The position numbers and the translations under genes are program-made. Source: Corynebacterium gottingense (GTDB lineage: Bacteria > Actinomycetota > Actinomycetes > Mycobacteriales > Mycobacteriaceae). From it: a stretch of DNA of 64,000 nucleotides. The DNA lies in the NCBI RefSeq assembly GCF_003693265.1, contig NZ_RDRE01000003.1, positions 124,001 through 188,000 on the forward strand. The letters run 5' to 3'. Every line of letters starts with the position of its first letter. Positions within the stretch are counted from its first letter, which is position 1. Below the pieces are notes generated by a model. That model was given only the letters and a program-made list of their open reading frames with translations. It made no database searches and was not told the origin of the DNA. Positions 1-10,142 of the stretch are shown here, piece by piece.

Positions 1-927
1 GCTCTGCGCATCGCCCACCGTGGCCAGCTCACCCCGCTGAAGCGGAACGCCGCGCGAGATGTCGTAGCCGGTGGCGGTGTTCGTCGCCGTCGAGGTGACC
101 CACGCGACCTGGTTGCTGTTGTCCCAGGCGGCGTCCCACGGGCTCTCCGGGACCGGGGCCATCTGGTGCAGACGGATGATGTCGTCGGTGGTGTAGACGA
201 GGAGCTGGTCGCCCGTGGCGTCGGCGGCAAGCAGCAGACCATTCGCCCCGGCGGCGATCTTGCCCACACCGAGACCTGCGCGCAGTGTGCCGCCCTGGCG
301 CCCGTTGCCCCAATCGATGTCCTGGACGGTGGTGTCGAAGCGGTTGGTACGCACGACGCTGTCCGCCTGGCCGTCGACGGGTACGGCCTGGAGCTGGTCG
401 GTCTCGCGCGCCACCGAGAAGGTGTCCGCGAGCTCACCGTCGCGGTAGAGCCAGACATCGCGCTCGCTGTTGCTGCCGGCGAGCACGTCACCACTGGAAG
501 TCACCGTCGCGGACGTTACGCGCTCATCCACATCGAGCGTGTCCGCCTGCCCGGGGTCATCGGCGCGCACCAGCATGATCGAGGTGCCGCAGCCCAGCGC
601 GAACGTGCCCGCGTTTGCAGAGACATCGCCGCACTCGCCGGAAAGCGGATGCGCGGCGGCGCTGCCGTCCCGCAGCTGGTCGAGGGTGCCCACCGTGAGT
701 GCATTGGCGGTGCGGACGGCGATCACGCCGTCGGTGGTGTCGAGGTCTTCGATGGCGTCGAAGGGGAAGACCGTCCCGGCGGGGTCCGCGGCCTGCGGCG
801 ACGGATCGGGCGTCGCGTTGCCCATGCTTTCTTCCAGCTGGTCACCCGTCACATCCGAACCGCAGGCGACGAGCGCCAAGGACGTCGCGGCCGCGAGCGC
901 AACGGCAAATCTCTTTCCGTATTTCAC
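1..927 (-). CDS. Secreted lipoprotein, LppL-like (3' end cut by window edge)
   Basis: The first residues are a basic, hydrophobic signal peptide ending in a lipobox, LALVAC, so the mature protein should be lipidated on the Cys and held outside the membrane. The visible 309 residues after that are rich in short strand-turn patterns with regular W/V-containing blades, suggestive of a beta-propeller, but I see no catalytic motif. The GTG start at 927 is chosen because the signal peptide begins there and a TAGGGT hexamer (936-941 on this strand) lies 8 nt upstream, fitting a leaderless transcript. In mycobacteria a lipoprotein gene of this kind (lppL) sits close to uppP, which is the next gene here; that synteny is the main reason for the name. 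Function unknown. The C-terminus lies beyond the window. Confidence 0.7.
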   Translation of the reverse strand, partial: MKYGKRFAVALAAATSLALVACGSDVTGDQLEESMGNATPDPSPQAADPAGTVFPFDAIEDLDTTDGVIAVRTANALTVGTLDQLRDGSAAAHPLSGECGDVSANAGTFALGCGTSIMLVRADDPGQADTLDVDERVTSATVTSSGDVLAGSNSERDVWLYRDGELADTFSVARETDQLQAVPVDGQADSVVRTNRFDTTVQDIDWGNGRQGGTLRAGLGVGKIAAGANGLLLAADATGDQLLVYTTDDIIRLHQMAPVPESPWDAAWDNSNQVAWVTSTATNTATGYDISRGVPLQRGELATVGDAQS

Positions 928-1012
928 AACCCCTAACCCTAGCAACCTGCCAGCTTCGCTCCGGCCGTGTGTGTTCGGTCCCTGCAGCCACTCGCGGGTA
1001 GTGTGTTCTGCC

Positions 1013-1870
1013 ATGACTGATCCGACACAGTTGGCCGAATCCATGTCCTGGGTTCAGGTCATCGTCCTCTCTATCGTGCAGGGGCTCACCGAGTTCCTCC
1101 CGGTCTCTTCGTCCGGGCACCTCCGCATCGTCTCGCAGCTCTTCTGGGGCGAAGACGCCGGCGCGAGCTTCACCGCCGTCATTCAGCTGGGGACCGAGCT
1201 CGCGGTCCTGGTCTACTTTGCCAAGGACATCTGGCGCTACCTCTCCGGCTGGTTCGTCGGCCTTGCAAACAAGGACAAGCGCGGTTTTGACTACCGCATG
1301 GGCTGGATGGTCATCGCCGGCACCATCCCCGTCGCTGTGTTGGGCGTCCTGCTCAAGGACCTCATCCGAGACAACTTCCGCAACCTCTGGATTACCGCGA
1401 CGGTGCTCATCATTTTCTCGCTCGTCTTCATTCTTGCGGAGCGCCGCGGCACCAAGACCCGCGGCTTCGAGGACCTGACCATGAAGGACGCCGTGCTCAT
1501 GGGCTTCTGGCAGTGCCTCGCGCTGATTCCGGGCGTCTCCCGCTCTGGCGGCACCATCTCCGGCGGCCTGTTCCTCAACCTCGAACGCGAGGTGGCCACC
1601 CGCTTTAGCTTCCTGCTCGCCATTCCCGCAGTGCTCGCGTCGGGCCTCTTTTCGCTTCCCGACGCCTTCAACCCCGAAAGCGGACAAGCCGCCAGCGGCA
1701 GCCAACTCCTCATTGGTTCCGCCATCGCGTTCGTCCTTGGCTACGTCTCCATCGCCTGGCTGCTGAAGTTCGTGTCCAACCACTCCTTCGCCTGGTTCGC
1801 CGCGTACCGCATCCCGCTCGGCCTCGTGGTCATGCTGCTGCTGGGAACCGGCGTGATGGCGGCAGGCTAA
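1013..1870 (+). CDS. uppP: Undecaprenyl-diphosphate phosphatase
   Basis: An integral membrane enzyme of 285 residues that dephosphorylates undecaprenyl diphosphate to recycle the lipid carrier for peptidoglycan and arabinogalactan. The two BacA/UppP signatures are present: [14 protein letters not shown] near residue 23 and [10 protein letters not shown] near residue 165, with about eight hydrophobic spans. The ATG at 1013 is preferred because a TAGTGT hexamer (999-1004) lies 8 nt before it; an in-frame ATG at 1043 (MSWVQ) is a less likely alternative. It is divergent from the lipoprotein gene and followed 67 bp later by mshC. Length matches the family. Confidence 0.95.
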   Translation: MTDPTQLAESMSWVQVIVLSIVQGLTEFLPVSSSGHLRIVSQLFWGEDAGASFTAVIQLGTELAVLVYFAKDIWRYLSGWFVGLANKDKRGFDYRMGWMVIAGTIPVAVLGVLLKDLIRDNFRNLWITATVLIIFSLVFILAERRGTKTRGFEDLTMKDAVLMGFWQCLALIPGVSRSGGTISGGLFLNLEREVATRFSFLLAIPAVLASGLFSLPDAFNPESGQAASGSQLLIGSAIAFVLGYVSIAWLLKFVSNHSFAWFAAYRIPLGLVVMLLLGTGVMAAG

Positions 1871-1937
1871 GAGCCATGGGGCCAGCGCACAGCGTCGATT
1901 AGCGGCGCCCCCGGCAGCAGTGGGTAGGGTAGTGGCC

Positions 1938-3158
1938 ATGCAATCCTGGCCTACTCCTCATGTCGCTGCTGTTGCTGGCATCCCTCGCCCCCTGCAGCTG
2001 TACGACACCGCGGATCAACACGTTCACGCCGTCGACGTCACGCCGAACGCCAACGGGGAGGTGGGCATGTACGTCTGCGGCATTACCCCGTACGATTCCA
2101 CGCACCTCGGGCACGCCGCGACCTATCTGACCTTTGACCTGGTGCACCGACAGCTGCTGGCCAACGGCCACAAAGTGCACTACGTCCAGAACGTCACCGA
2201 CGTGGACGACCCCCTCTTCGAGCGCGCGGATCGTGACGGCGTGGACTGGCGCGAGCTCGGCCGCAGCCAGATTGCCCTGTTCCGCAGTGACATGGAGGAG
2301 CTCTCCGTGATACCGCCGCGCGACTTCATCGGCGCGATGGAAGCTGTCGACGAAGTTGCCGCCATGGTGCAAACGCTGCTGGACAACGGTTCCGCCTACC
2401 GCCTCGACCAGGGCGACGTGTACGCGTCGATTCACGCCACCAAGCAATTTGGCTACGAGTCCAACTACGACCGCGCCACGATGGAGAAGTTCTTCGCAGA
2501 GCGCGGCGGCGACCCCGATCGCGAAGGCAAGCAGGATACGCTCGACGCACTGGTGTGGCGCGGCCCCCGTAAGGGCGAGCCCGCGTGGCAGACCAAGATC
2601 GGCCCGGGGCGCCCCGGATGGCACGTCGAGTGCTCCGCAATTGCGACCAACCGGCTGGGTCACACGTTTGCCATCCAGGGCGGCGGTTCGGACCTCGCCT
2701 TCCCGCACCACGAGTTCTCCGCCGCGCACGCGGAGGCGGCCTACGCGGAACCGCGCATGGCGGGCCACTACGTGCACTCGGGCATGATCGCCCTCAACGG
2801 CGTGAAGATGTCCAAGTCGCTGGGCAACCTCGTGTTCGTGCACAAGCTGACCGCGCAGGGACACAGCGCCGCCGCGATCCGACTCGCCGTGTTTGCCGGG
2901 CACTACCGCGAGGACCGTGACTTTTCCTACCGCGGCCTCGAGGCCGCAGAGCAGCGCCTGGCCCGCTGGCAGGAGCGACTCGCGCAACCCGTCACGGAGG
3001 CGGAAGCACTGGCCAACGTCAACGAGCTGCGCACCGCGCTGGCGGACGACCTGGACACCCCGCGCGCCCTGCGGGTGTTGGACATGGCCCGCGGCGACCA
3101 CGACAACATCCTGGTGAACGCGATCGACGGCCTGCTCGGGGTGCGCGTTTTCGCGTAG
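1938..3158 (+). CDS. mshC: L-cysteine:GlcN-Ins ligase (mycothiol synthesis)
   Basis: Joins cysteine to 1-D-myo-inosityl glucosaminide with ATP, the third step of mycothiol synthesis in the cytoplasm. It is a class I cysteinyl-tRNA synthetase relative: the HxGH signature is HLGH at residues 56-59, the KMSKS signature starts at Lys290, and YVCGITPYD carries the first zinc-ligand Cys. At 406 residues it is the short MshC form without the tRNA-binding domain, which separates it from CysS. The ATG at 1938 has TAGGGT (1925-1930) 7 nt upstream, so the transcript is probably leaderless. Confidence 0.96.
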   Translation: MQSWPTPHVAAVAGIPRPLQLYDTADQHVHAVDVTPNANGEVGMYVCGITPYDSTHLGHAATYLTFDLVHRQLLANGHKVHYVQNVTDVDDPLFERADRDGVDWRELGRSQIALFRSDMEELSVIPPRDFIGAMEAVDEVAAMVQTLLDNGSAYRLDQGDVYASIHATKQFGYESNYDRATMEKFFAERGGDPDREGKQDTLDALVWRGPRKGEPAWQTKIGPGRPGWHVECSAIATNRLGHTFAIQGGGSDLAFPHHEFSAAHAEAAYAEPRMAGHYVHSGMIALNGVKMSKSLGNLVFVHKLTAQGHSAAAIRLAVFAGHYREDRDFSYRGLEAAEQRLARWQERLAQPVTEAEALANVNELRTALADDLDTPRALRVLDMARGDHDNILVNAIDGLLGVRVFA

Positions 3159-3176
3159 TCGATCACAATGGGAAGC

Positions 3177-3572
3177 ATGACGCAACCAGAGACCTCGATT
3201 CGCGCCCGACTGCAGCCGGACGTTGACCAGTTCATCGATGACCTCCGCACCTTTGCCACCGGCTCCTACCTGCAAGAAAGCGACAAGGAGCTGTGGGAGC
3301 AGCCGTTCGACCCGGAGGCGCTGCCGGAGCTCAAGCAGATCATCGAGATGTTCCTTGACGCATTCGACCTCATTGAGTCATCGCCGGACGGAGAGCGGTT
3401 GAAGGCCCTCGTGCAGCCGTTCTACGACAACCTGGAGCAGTTCAACGCCAAGCATGAGTACGCGGTGCTCGAACCGGAGGAGAAGTCGGAGCTTGCGGAC
3501 GTGGTCCGTCGCGCCGCAATCGCGTCCGGTGCGGACGATGAGGCCCTCGGGGAGCTGCCCGACTTTGAGTAG
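3177..3572 (+). CDS. Conserved hypothetical protein, acidic, 131 aa
   Basis: I do not recognise a named family. The protein is small, acidic and predicted mostly helical, with no signal peptide, membrane span or cysteine pair. It sits between mshC and a HAD phosphatase and overlaps the latter by 8 nt, so the two are probably translated together. The ATG at 3177 is favoured over the in-frame ATG at 3168 because an ACAAT-like hexamer ends 7 nt before 3177; neither start has a Shine-Dalgarno sequence. Composition matches the neighbours. Confidence 0.75.
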   Translation: MTQPETSIRARLQPDVDQFIDDLRTFATGSYLQESDKELWEQPFDPEALPELKQIIEMFLDAFDLIESSPDGERLKALVQPFYDNLEQFNAKHEYAVLEPEEKSELADVVRRAAIASGADDEALGELPDFE

Positions 3573-4251
3573 CGCGATCGCCGCTCCAGCAGCCATCTTC
3601 TGGGACATGGACGGTACTCTCATCAACACCGAACCCCTCTGGGCGGAGGCCACGTTCGAACTCTCGGAGAAGCTCGGACGCAGGCTGTCCCCTGAAGAGC
3701 GCAAGAAGACTGAGGGCGCGAGCTTCGCGGAATCCCTGGGCATCTGCGCGCGGTGGGCGGGCTACGAGCTTGCCAACGGCGAGCAGGACGAGCTCCGCGC
3801 CTGGATGTACCAGCGCATGGCCGAGAAGTTGGCCGGCGGTATCGAACTCAACCCGGGCATCCGCCCCCTGCTCGAACAGCTGCGCGCTGCCGGGGTGCCC
3901 ATGTTTGTCACAACGAACACGGAGCGCACTCTGGCGGACCGCTGTATCGCGGCCATCGGCGCGGCACTGTTCACGGACTCCATCACGGGCGACGAGGTCA
4001 CCCACCCCAAGCCGGCGCCCGACATGTACGAAGAGGCAGCGCGCCGGGTTGGTGCTCCCACCGCGGAGTGTCTCGTCGTGGAGGATTCCTGGACTGGCAT
4101 GTCCGCCGCCGCGGAGTCCGGGTGCCGCGTCCTCGGGCTCGGCGACCCGGTCCCGAGCGGGGTCTACCAATTCGACCCGGCTCGCTTTGTCGGCGCCACC
4201 GCGGAGGATCTCTTTTCCTGGTTTGCCACGGCGGCGCGCGAGGTCCGCTAA
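3565..4251 (+). CDS. HAD-family phosphatase (beta-phosphoglucomutase-like)
   Basis: A 228-residue haloacid-dehalogenase hydrolase. Motif I is [12 protein letters not shown] near the N-terminus with the nucleophile Asp and acid Asp, motif II is the Thr in FVTTNTERT, motif III is the Lys in HPKPAPDMY, and motif IV is the acidic pair in VVEDSWTG. The cap domain size suggests subclass I, like beta-phosphoglucomutase or phosphoglycolate phosphatase. The start is inferred to be the TTG at 3565, overlapping the previous stop, with GGGGAG about 9 nt upstream; no ATG or GTG gives a complete motif I without a meaningless extension. Position immediately before hisE-hisG makes a link to histidine biosynthesis possible, but substrate is not shown. 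Confidence 0.88.
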   Translation: MSSAIAAPAAIFWDMDGTLINTEPLWAEATFELSEKLGRRLSPEERKKTEGASFAESLGICARWAGYELANGEQDELRAWMYQRMAEKLAGGIELNPGIRPLLEQLRAAGVPMFVTTNTERTLADRCIAAIGAALFTDSITGDEVTHPKPAPDMYEEAARRVGAPTAECLVVEDSWTGMSAAAESGCRVLGLGDPVPSGVYQFDPARFVGATAEDLFSWFATAAREVR

Positions 4252-4262
4252 GGTTTGAAGGC

Positions 4263-4526
4263 GTGAAATCCTTCGATGACCTTTTCGCAGAACTGACCCA
4301 AAGGACCGCAGACCGCCCGGCTGGGTCCGGCACGGTTGACGCCTTGGACATGGGCGCGCATTTCATTGGGAAGAAGATCATCGAGGAAGCCGGCGAGGTC
4401 TGGATCGCCGCCGAATACCAGTCGGACGAGGAGCTGGCCGAGGAGATGAGCCAGCTGCTCTATTGGACGCAGGTGATGATGCTCAAGCGCGGCCTCACCC
4501 CGGACGACCTGTACAAGTACCTCTAG
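4263..4526 (+). CDS. hisE: Phosphoribosyl-ATP pyrophosphohydrolase
   Basis: Second step of histidine biosynthesis: hydrolyses phosphoribosyl-ATP to phosphoribosyl-AMP. The 87-residue protein is the usual stand-alone actinobacterial form and carries the all-alpha NTP-pyrophosphatase signature [10 protein letters not shown] followed by [13 protein letters not shown], which supplies the metal-binding acidic residues. The start is GTG at 4263; a TAAGGT hexamer at 4249-4254 lies 8 nt before it. hisG follows 21 bp later, so the two are probably one transcript. Confidence 0.95.
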   Translation: MKSFDDLFAELTQRTADRPAGSGTVDALDMGAHFIGKKIIEEAGEVWIAAEYQSDEELAEEMSQLLYWTQVMMLKRGLTPDDLYKYL

Positions 4527-4547
4527 ATCCCCAGCGGAGAACCACCC

Positions 4548-5408
4548 ATGGAGAAATCGTTGATCAAGCTCGCCGTTCCAAATAAGGGTTCGCTCTCGGA
4601 GCACGCGCTGCAGGTGCTCAAGGAGGCCGGGTACAAGGGCCGCGGCGCGAACAAGGCGCTCAATATTGTTGACGAGCCCAACGGCGTCGAGTTCTTCTTC
4701 CTCCGCCCGAAGGACATCGCCATCTACGTTGCCCAGGGCCACCTCGACCTGGGAATTACCGGCCGCGACCTCGCCGCAGACTCCCGCGCGCAGGTCGAGG
4801 AAGTCCTGGACCTCGGGTTCGGCTCCTCCACCTTCCGCTTTGCCGCGAAGCAGGGTGAGCAGTGGGCGGTCGAGGACCTCGCAGGCAAGCGCATCGCCAC
4901 CTCCTACCCACACCTCGTGGAGGACTACCTCGCCCAGCGCGGGATCACCCCCAGCCAGGTCATCCGCCTCGACGGGGCAGTGGAGATCTCAATCAAGCTC
5001 GGCGTCGCCGACGTGATCGCGGACGTCGTCTCCACGGGCGCCACCCTCCGCCAGCAGGGGCTCGCTCCGTTCGGCGAGCCGATTATTTCCAGCGCGGCGG
5101 TCGTCGTGAAGCGCCAGGGCATGCAGCTTGACGACGCCCACGTGAAGGTCCTCAACCGCATCGAGGGCATCCTCAACGCGCACAACTACCTGATGATCGA
5201 CTACAACGTCTGCCGCGATAACCTCGACGCGGTACTGGCGCTGACCCCGGGCATCACGGGGCCGACGGTCTCGCCGCTGTCGCGCGAGAACTGGGTTGCG
5301 GTCCGCGCGATGGTCCCGCGCGCGACGGCTAACCAGGTGATGGATCAGCTGGCTGAGCTGGGCACAGAGGGCACGATCGCCACTGAGCTGCGCATCGCGC
5401 GCCTCTAG
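4548..5408 (+). CDS. hisG: ATP phosphoribosyltransferase, long form
   Basis: Commits PRPP and ATP to histidine synthesis. The 286-residue length is that of the long, HisZ-independent form with a C-terminal ACT-like regulatory domain that binds histidine for feedback inhibition. The catalytic part is recognisable from LAVPNKGSL at the N-terminus, LGITGRDL near residue 70, and the PRPP-binding loop in [20 protein letters not shown] precedes the ATG by 8 nt. Partner of hisE immediately upstream. Confidence 0.96.
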   Translation: MEKSLIKLAVPNKGSLSEHALQVLKEAGYKGRGANKALNIVDEPNGVEFFFLRPKDIAIYVAQGHLDLGITGRDLAADSRAQVEEVLDLGFGSSTFRFAAKQGEQWAVEDLAGKRIATSYPHLVEDYLAQRGITPSQVIRLDGAVEISIKLGVADVIADVVSTGATLRQQGLAPFGEPIISSAAVVVKRQGMQLDDAHVKVLNRIEGILNAHNYLMIDYNVCRDNLDAVLALTPGITGPTVSPLSRENWVAVRAMVPRATANQVMDQLAELGTEGTIATELRIARL

Positions 5409-5469
5409 TTTTCACCCCCGAAGCGGGCAAATGATGAGCGGTAAAAGTCCGTTCCGTACGATGGTCCGC

Positions 5470-6894
5470 ATGACGACTCGCAAAGAAGAAGACCTGCTCG
5501 GCACGATGGACGTCCCGGCGGACGTCTACTACGGCATCCACACCCTGCGCGCCATGGAGAATTTCCAAATCTCCGGCGAAACGATCAATGATGTGCCCGA
5601 TTTTATTCGCGGCATGGTGCAGGTGAAAAAGGCTGCGGCGCTGGCCAACCGCCGCCTGCACGCGCTGCCCAAGGCGAAAGCGGAGGCGATCGTGTGGGCC
5701 TGCGACCAGATCCTGGAAGAGGGGCGCTGCATGGATCAGTTCCCGATCGACGCGTTCCAAGGCGGCGCCGGCACCTCGGTGAACATGAACACCAACGAGG
5801 TCGTGGCGAACCTTGCGCTGGAGCACATTGGCAAGGACAAAGGCGAGTACAGCGAGATCAACCCGAACGACGACGTGAACATGTCGCAGTCGACGAACGA
5901 CGCGTACCCGACCGGCTTCCGCCTCGGCTTGTACTACGCCGTCCAGGGCCTCATCGAGGAATTCGACCTCTTGCAGAAGGCGTTCCGCGCCAAGGGCGAT
6001 GAGTTTGCGGACATCATCAAGATGGGACGTACGCAGCTCCAGGACGCCGTCCCGATGACGCTGGGCGAGGAGTTCACCGCCTTCGGCGAGAACCTGGGCG
6101 AGGAGAACCGCACGCTGGTCAACGCGGCGAACGTGCTCCTGGAGATCAACCTGGGTGCGACCGCCATCGGCACCGGCATCAACACGCCGAAGGGCTACCG
6201 CGACCAGGTTGTTGCGGCGCTGCGCGAGGTCACCGAGCTGGAGATCCAGGCGTCCCCGAACCTGATCGAGGCGACCTCGGATACCGGCGGCTACGTCATG
6301 ATGCACGGCGCGATCAAGCGCGCTGCGATGAAGATGTCCAAGATCAGCAACGACCTGCGCCTGCTGTCCTCCGGGCCGCGCGCCGGCCTCAATGAGATCA
6401 ACCTGCCGGAGCGCCAGGCCGGCTCGTCGATCATGCCGGCGAAGGTGAACCCGGTCATCCCCGAGGTAGTCAACCAGGCCTGCTTCAAGGTGTTTGGCAA
6501 CGACCTCACCGTCTCCATGGCGGCGGAGGCCGGCCAGCTGCAGCTCAATGTGATGGAGCCGGTGATCGCTCAGTCACTGTTCAGCTCGATTTCGCTCCTC
6601 TCCAACGCGGCGCGCACGCTGCGCGAGAAGTGCGTCACCGGGATCACCGCCAACAAGGAGGTGTGCGAGGCCTACGTTGCCAACTCGATCGGCATCATCA
6701 CCTACCTCAACCCGGTGATTGGCCACCACAACGGCGACCTGATTGGCAAAGAGGCCGCGGCGACCGGCCGCGGCGTCCGCGAGCTCGTCCTGGAGAAGGG
6801 GCTGCTCAGCGAGGAGGAGCTCGACGCGGTGCTAAGCAAGGAAAACCTCATGCACCCGGAGTACCGCGGGAAGCTCTACGTCGACGAAGACTAG
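5470..6894 (+). CDS. aspA: Aspartate ammonia-lyase (aspartase)
   Basis: Converts L-aspartate to fumarate and ammonia. The 474-residue protein belongs to the fumarase/aspartase superfamily: the signature loop [11 protein letters not shown] lies near residue 325, and [18 protein letters not shown] supplies substrate-binding residues. Aspartase rather than fumarase is supported by the N-terminal [13 protein letters not shown] pattern and by the adjacent dicarboxylate transporter. Other in-frame ATGs exist at 5431, 5434 and 5461; 5470 is chosen because TACGAT (5457-5462) is placed 7 nt upstream, giving a leaderless transcript, and because family members start at this point. The pairing with a Dcu transporter is typical of anaerobic aspartate use with fumarate exchange. 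Confidence 0.95.
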   Translation: MTTRKEEDLLGTMDVPADVYYGIHTLRAMENFQISGETINDVPDFIRGMVQVKKAAALANRRLHALPKAKAEAIVWACDQILEEGRCMDQFPIDAFQGGAGTSVNMNTNEVVANLALEHIGKDKGEYSEINPNDDVNMSQSTNDAYPTGFRLGLYYAVQGLIEEFDLLQKAFRAKGDEFADIIKMGRTQLQDAVPMTLGEEFTAFGENLGEENRTLVNAANVLLEINLGATAIGTGINTPKGYRDQVVAALREVTELEIQASPNLIEATSDTGGYVMMHGAIKRAAMKMSKISNDLRLLSSGPRAGLNEINLPERQAGSSIMPAKVNPVIPEVVNQACFKVFGNDLTVSMAAEAGQLQLNVMEPVIAQSLFSSISLLSNAARTLREKCVTGITANKEVCEAYVANSIGIITYLNPVIGHHNGDLIGKEAAATGRGVRELVLEKGLLSEEELDAVLSKENLMHPEYRGKLYVDED

Positions 6895-6928
6895 GCCGAC
6901 ATCAAGCACGCCACATTGATCGGGGGTG

Positions 6929-6972
6929 CGCGGGTGCCGGTGGCGTGGCGTCGGTAGGCGCAGGCACCCGCG
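6929..6972. terminator. Large inverted repeat downstream of aspA
   Basis: A perfect 10-bp inverted repeat, CGCGGGTGCC at 6929-6938 and its complement at 6963-6972, encloses a 24-nt loop. There is no T-run after it, so it could be a factor-dependent terminator or a transcript-stabilising hairpin. The loop contains a degenerate copy of the dispersed GTGGCGTCG repeat seen elsewhere in the window. Confidence 0.45.
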
Positions 6973-6999
6973 TTGCAGGGGAGGAGCACGCACCGCGAG

Positions 7000-7035
7000 T
7001 TGGAATGGTCGTACCATCCGGGCGATAATGGTACG
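7000..7035 (+). promoter_or_regulatory. Promoter and candidate GntR/FadR-type operator of the Dcu gene
   Basis: TTGGAA (7000-7005) and GATAAT (7024-7029) are spaced by 18 bp, a good sigma-A promoter. The spacer holds TGGTCGTACCA (7006-7016), which fits the TGGT-N3-ACCA pattern bound by FadR-subfamily GntR repressors, and the half-site is repeated as ATGGTACG at 7028-7035. The arrangement predicts repression by a GntR-type regulator not encoded in this window. Confidence 0.6.
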
Positions 7036-7072
7036 CGATTTATATTCGTTGAACTCGTGAGGGGAATGGTCT

Positions 7073-8389
7073 GTGTCGCTGCTGCTCGTCGTGCACATCA
7101 TCATCCTGTTCGGCGCCATTGTGCTGGGCGCGCGGATGGGGTCCATCGCTATCGGTTTCGCCGGCGGGCTCGGGGTGCTGCTCCTCGGCGCGACCGGCAT
7201 CCCGGTGAGCGCGGAAGCGATCCCGTTCGACGTCATCGGCATCATCATGTGCGTGATCGCGGCGATCTCCGCCATGCAGCTCGCCGGCGGAATGGACTAT
7301 CTGGTGTACCTGGCGGAGAGGTTCCTGCGCAGCAACCCGAAGCGGGTGACCGTGTACGCGCCGGTGGTCACCTGGCTGATGACGGTGCTGGCGGGCACCG
7401 GCCACACCGCCTTCTCTACGCTCCCCGTGATCGTTGAGGTGGCGAAGGAGGGCAAGGTGCGTCCGTCGCGGCCGCTTTCTGTCGCGGTCATTGCCTCGCA
7501 GATGGCTATTGTGGCCTCGCCGATCTCCGCGGCCGTCGTGTTCATGGCCTCTCTCCTGGAGGATCACGGGGTGGGCTATCTGCAACTACTCGCGGTGATG
7601 CTCCCGGCGACGCTGCTGGCCATCTTCCCCACGGCGTGGCTGGCCAACCGCCTGGGCAAGGATCTCGAGGACGACCCCGTGTACCAGCAGCGTGTGGCTG
7701 ACGGGCTCGTCGCGCAGCCGCAGGCGTCCGCGGAGTTCGCACCGAAGGCGGGCGCGAAAACCTCGGTGGGCATCTTCGTCGCCGCGATCCTCATCGTGAT
7801 GGCCTACGCCACGTTGATCTCGGACCAGATCGGGCTCATTCCGAACCCGACGGTGCCGCGCAACGAGGCCATCATGGCGATCATGCTGTCAGCCGCCGCC
7901 ATCATCCTCTGGGTGACCAAGCACGCAGCGGCCGAGGTGCTCACCACCCAGGTGTTCCGCTCCGGGATGTCCGCCTGCGTGTGCGTCCTGGGCGTGGCGT
8001 GGCTCGGCACGACGTTTATCAACTACTACATCGACGACATCCAGGCGGTCGCCGGCACCGTTTTGCAGGCGCAGCCGTGGCTGCTGGCCGTGGTCCTCTT
8101 CTTCGCCGCGTGCCTGCTGTACTCGCAGGCGGCAACGGCGAAGGCGCTCATGCCGGCAGCGCTCGCCATCGGAGTGAGCCCGCTCACCGCCGTCGCCGCC
8201 TTCCCGGCGGTCTCGGCGCTGTTCGTGCTGCCGACCTACCCGACGCTGCTCGCGGCGGTGGAGATGGATGACACCGGCAGTACCCGCATCGGCAAATACG
8301 TTTTTGACCACCCGTTTATCGCCCCCGGCGTCGTCTGCATCTCCACGGCGATCCTGCTGGGGTACGGCATCGGCGCCCTCGTGCTCTAA
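7073..8389 (+). CDS. Anaerobic C4-dicarboxylate transporter, Dcu family
   Basis: A 438-residue, strongly hydrophobic protein with about ten to twelve membrane spans. The family is indicated by the N-terminal LGARMGSIAIGFAGGLGV region and by TVLAGTGHTAFSTLPVI, typical of DcuA/DcuB. These antiporters exchange aspartate, fumarate, malate and succinate, chiefly under anaerobic conditions. The GTG start at 7073 is preceded by GAGGGGAA. The gene follows aspA with its own promoter in a 178-bp gap. Which of the A or B subtypes it is cannot be said; regulation by a GntR-type repressor is inferred from the operator at 7006-7016. Confidence 0.92.
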   Translation: MSLLLVVHIIILFGAIVLGARMGSIAIGFAGGLGVLLLGATGIPVSAEAIPFDVIGIIMCVIAAISAMQLAGGMDYLVYLAERFLRSNPKRVTVYAPVVTWLMTVLAGTGHTAFSTLPVIVEVAKEGKVRPSRPLSVAVIASQMAIVASPISAAVVFMASLLEDHGVGYLQLLAVMLPATLLAIFPTAWLANRLGKDLEDDPVYQQRVADGLVAQPQASAEFAPKAGAKTSVGIFVAAILIVMAYATLISDQIGLIPNPTVPRNEAIMAIMLSAAAIILWVTKHAAAEVLTTQVFRSGMSACVCVLGVAWLGTTFINYYIDDIQAVAGTVLQAQPWLLAVVLFFAACLLYSQAATAKALMPAALAIGVSPLTAVAAFPAVSALFVLPTYPTLLAAVEMDDTGSTRIGKYVFDHPFIAPGVVCISTAILLGYGIGALVL

Positions 8390-8441
8390 CGACACATCGC
8401 ACGGGGGGGGTGGCGTCCCTGGCACCGGGTACTGTGGTGGT

Positions 8442-10142
8442 ATGTCAGACACCACAGCAACGCAATCTGCGTCCCAAAACCACACCCCGAAATCCGACGT
8501 TGAGATCGCGCAGGCGCACCAGCTCGCGCCCATCGCGGACATTGCGGCGAAGGCCGGCGTTTCGGCCGACGCGCTCGTCCCGTACGGCACGCACATGGCC
8601 AAGGTCGACGTGACCAAGCACCCGGGTCAGCCGAAGGCGAAGCTTGTCCTGGTCACCGGCGTGTCCCCAACCCCCGCCGGGGAGGGCAAGTCCACGGTGC
8701 TCATCGGGCTTACCGACGCCCTCTCGCTCCTCGACCACAACGCCATGGTCGCGCTGCGTGAGCCCTCCCTCGGCCCCGTCATGGGGATCAAGGGCGGCGC
8801 GGCCGGTGGCGGCTACGCGCAGGTCGTGCCGATGGAGGACATCAACCTCCACTTCACCGGTGACTTCCACGCCATCACCTCAGCCAACAACACGCTCGCG
8901 GCGCTGATTGATAACCACATCCACCAGGGCAACGAGCTGGGCATCGACCCACGTCGCGTCACTTGGCAGCGCTGCCTGGACGTGAACGACCGCTCCCTGC
9001 GCAACGTGGTCACCGGCCTCGGCGGGCCGACCAGCGGTGTTCCGGCACAGACGGGGTTCACCATCACCGCCGCCTCGGAGATCATGGCCATCCTCGGCCT
9101 GGCCACGGACCTGCAGGACCTCAAGCGGCGCCTGGCCAACATCACCATCGGCCTCACCTACGACCAGAAGCCGGTCACCGCGGGCGACCTCGGCGCGGAG
9201 GGGGCGATGGCGGCACTGCTCAAGCAGGCGATTCACCCGAACCTGGTACAGACCCTCGGCGGCACGCCCGCGTTTATCCACGGCGGCCCCTTTGCCAACA
9301 TCGCGCACGGCTGCAACACGCTGCTGGCCACCCGCACCGCGATGCAGTACGCGGACATCGTGCTCACGGAGGCCGGCTTCGGCTCCGACCTTGGCGCGGA
9401 GAAGTTCTTTAACATCAAGGCACGCTACGGCGACCTGGACGTCGCCGGTGCAGTCGTCGTCGCCACCGTGCGCTCGATCAAGTACAACGCCGGCATCGCG
9501 CGCGAGGAGCTCAAGCAGGAAAACGTCGATGCGCTGGAGCAGGGGATTGCCAACCTGGAGCGCCACGTGGACAACATCCGCAAGTTCGGCGTAACCCCGG
9601 TGGTCGCCCTCAACCGCTTCGACACGGACACGCCGGCGGAGCTTAAGTGGGTCCGCGACTGGGCGGAGCGCACCGGCGTGGCCATCGCGGAGGCCGACGT
9701 GTGGGCCAAGGGCGGTGAGGGGGCCACGGAGCTGGCGACCACGCTGCTGGACAACTTGACCGAGGGCACGTCCACGCAGCTCTACGACCCGGCCAACGGT
9801 ATAGAGGCCTCTATCGAGACCATCGCGCGCGAGATCTACCGTGCAGACGACGTCCAGTACTCGGCGGCCGCCCTGCGCGACCTCAAGATGCTCAAGGACA
9901 ACGGCTTTGACACGCTGCCGGTGTGCGTGTCCAAGACGCAGTACTCGTTCTCGGACGACCCGCAGCAGCTCGGTGCCCCGGAGGGACACACGCTGCACGT
10001 GCGCAACCTCGTCCCGCGCACCGGTGCCGGGTTCGTCGTCGCGCTGACCGGCGACGTCATGACTATGCCCGGCCTGCCCAAGAAGCCGGCGGCGAACAAC
10101 ATCGACGTCGACAGCGAGGGTCGCGTCTCCGGGCTGTTCTAA
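8442..10142 (+). CDS. fhs: Formate-tetrahydrofolate ligase
   Basis: Activates formate with ATP to 10-formyltetrahydrofolate, feeding formate into purine and one-carbon metabolism. The 566-residue protein carries the P-loop PTPAGEGKSTVLIGL near residue 75 and the family signature LREPSLGPVMGIKGGAAGGGYAQV (given here in part as EPSLGPVMGIKGG). The ATG at 8442 is chosen because TACTGT (8430-8435) lies 6 nt before it and the upstream in-frame region has no family similarity. The gene is not in the pfl operon but 33 kb from it; together they would let PFL-derived formate be assimilated. It ends convergently with the next gene, overlapping by 4 nt. Confidence 0.96.
   Translation: MSDTTATQSASQNHTPKSDVEIAQAHQLAPIADIAAKAGVSADALVPYGTHMAKVDVTKHPGQPKAKLVLVTGVSPTPAGEGKSTVLIGLTDALSLLDHNAMVALREPSLGPVMGIKGGAAGGGYAQVVPMEDINLHFTGDFHAITSANNTLAALIDNHIHQGNELGIDPRRVTWQRCLDVNDRSLRNVVTGLGGPTSGVPAQTGFTITAASEIMAILGLATDLQDLKRRLANITIGLTYDQKPVTAGDLGAEGAMAALLKQAIHPNLVQTLGGTPAFIHGGPFANIAHGCNTLLATRTAMQYADIVLTEAGFGSDLGAEKFFNIKARYGDLDVAGAVVVATVRSIKYNAGIAREELKQENVDALEQGIANLERHVDNIRKFGVTPVVALNRFDTDTPAELKWVRDWAERTGVAIAEADVWAKGGEGATELATTLLDNLTEGTSTQLYDPANGIEASIETIAREIYRADDVQYSAAALRDLKMLKDNGFDTLPVCVSKTQYSFSDDPQQLGAPEGHTLHVRNLVPRTGAGFVVALTGDVMTMPGLPKKPAANNIDVDSEGRVSGLF

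Noticed and set aside
1892-1904. GCGTCGATTAGCG after uppP as a member of the dispersed repeat
   Set aside because: It differs at the AAGC end; kept out of the count, like GGCGTCGATAGGC at 57498-57510 and GCTCATCGACGCC in the lipase gene.
842-1939. A long open frame on the minus strand across uppP, and many like it opposite secA2, pflB and fhs
   Set aside because: These are GC-rich mirror frames of real genes: Arg/Gly/Ala/His-biased, no domain, no start signal, and they conflict with proteins of certain identity.
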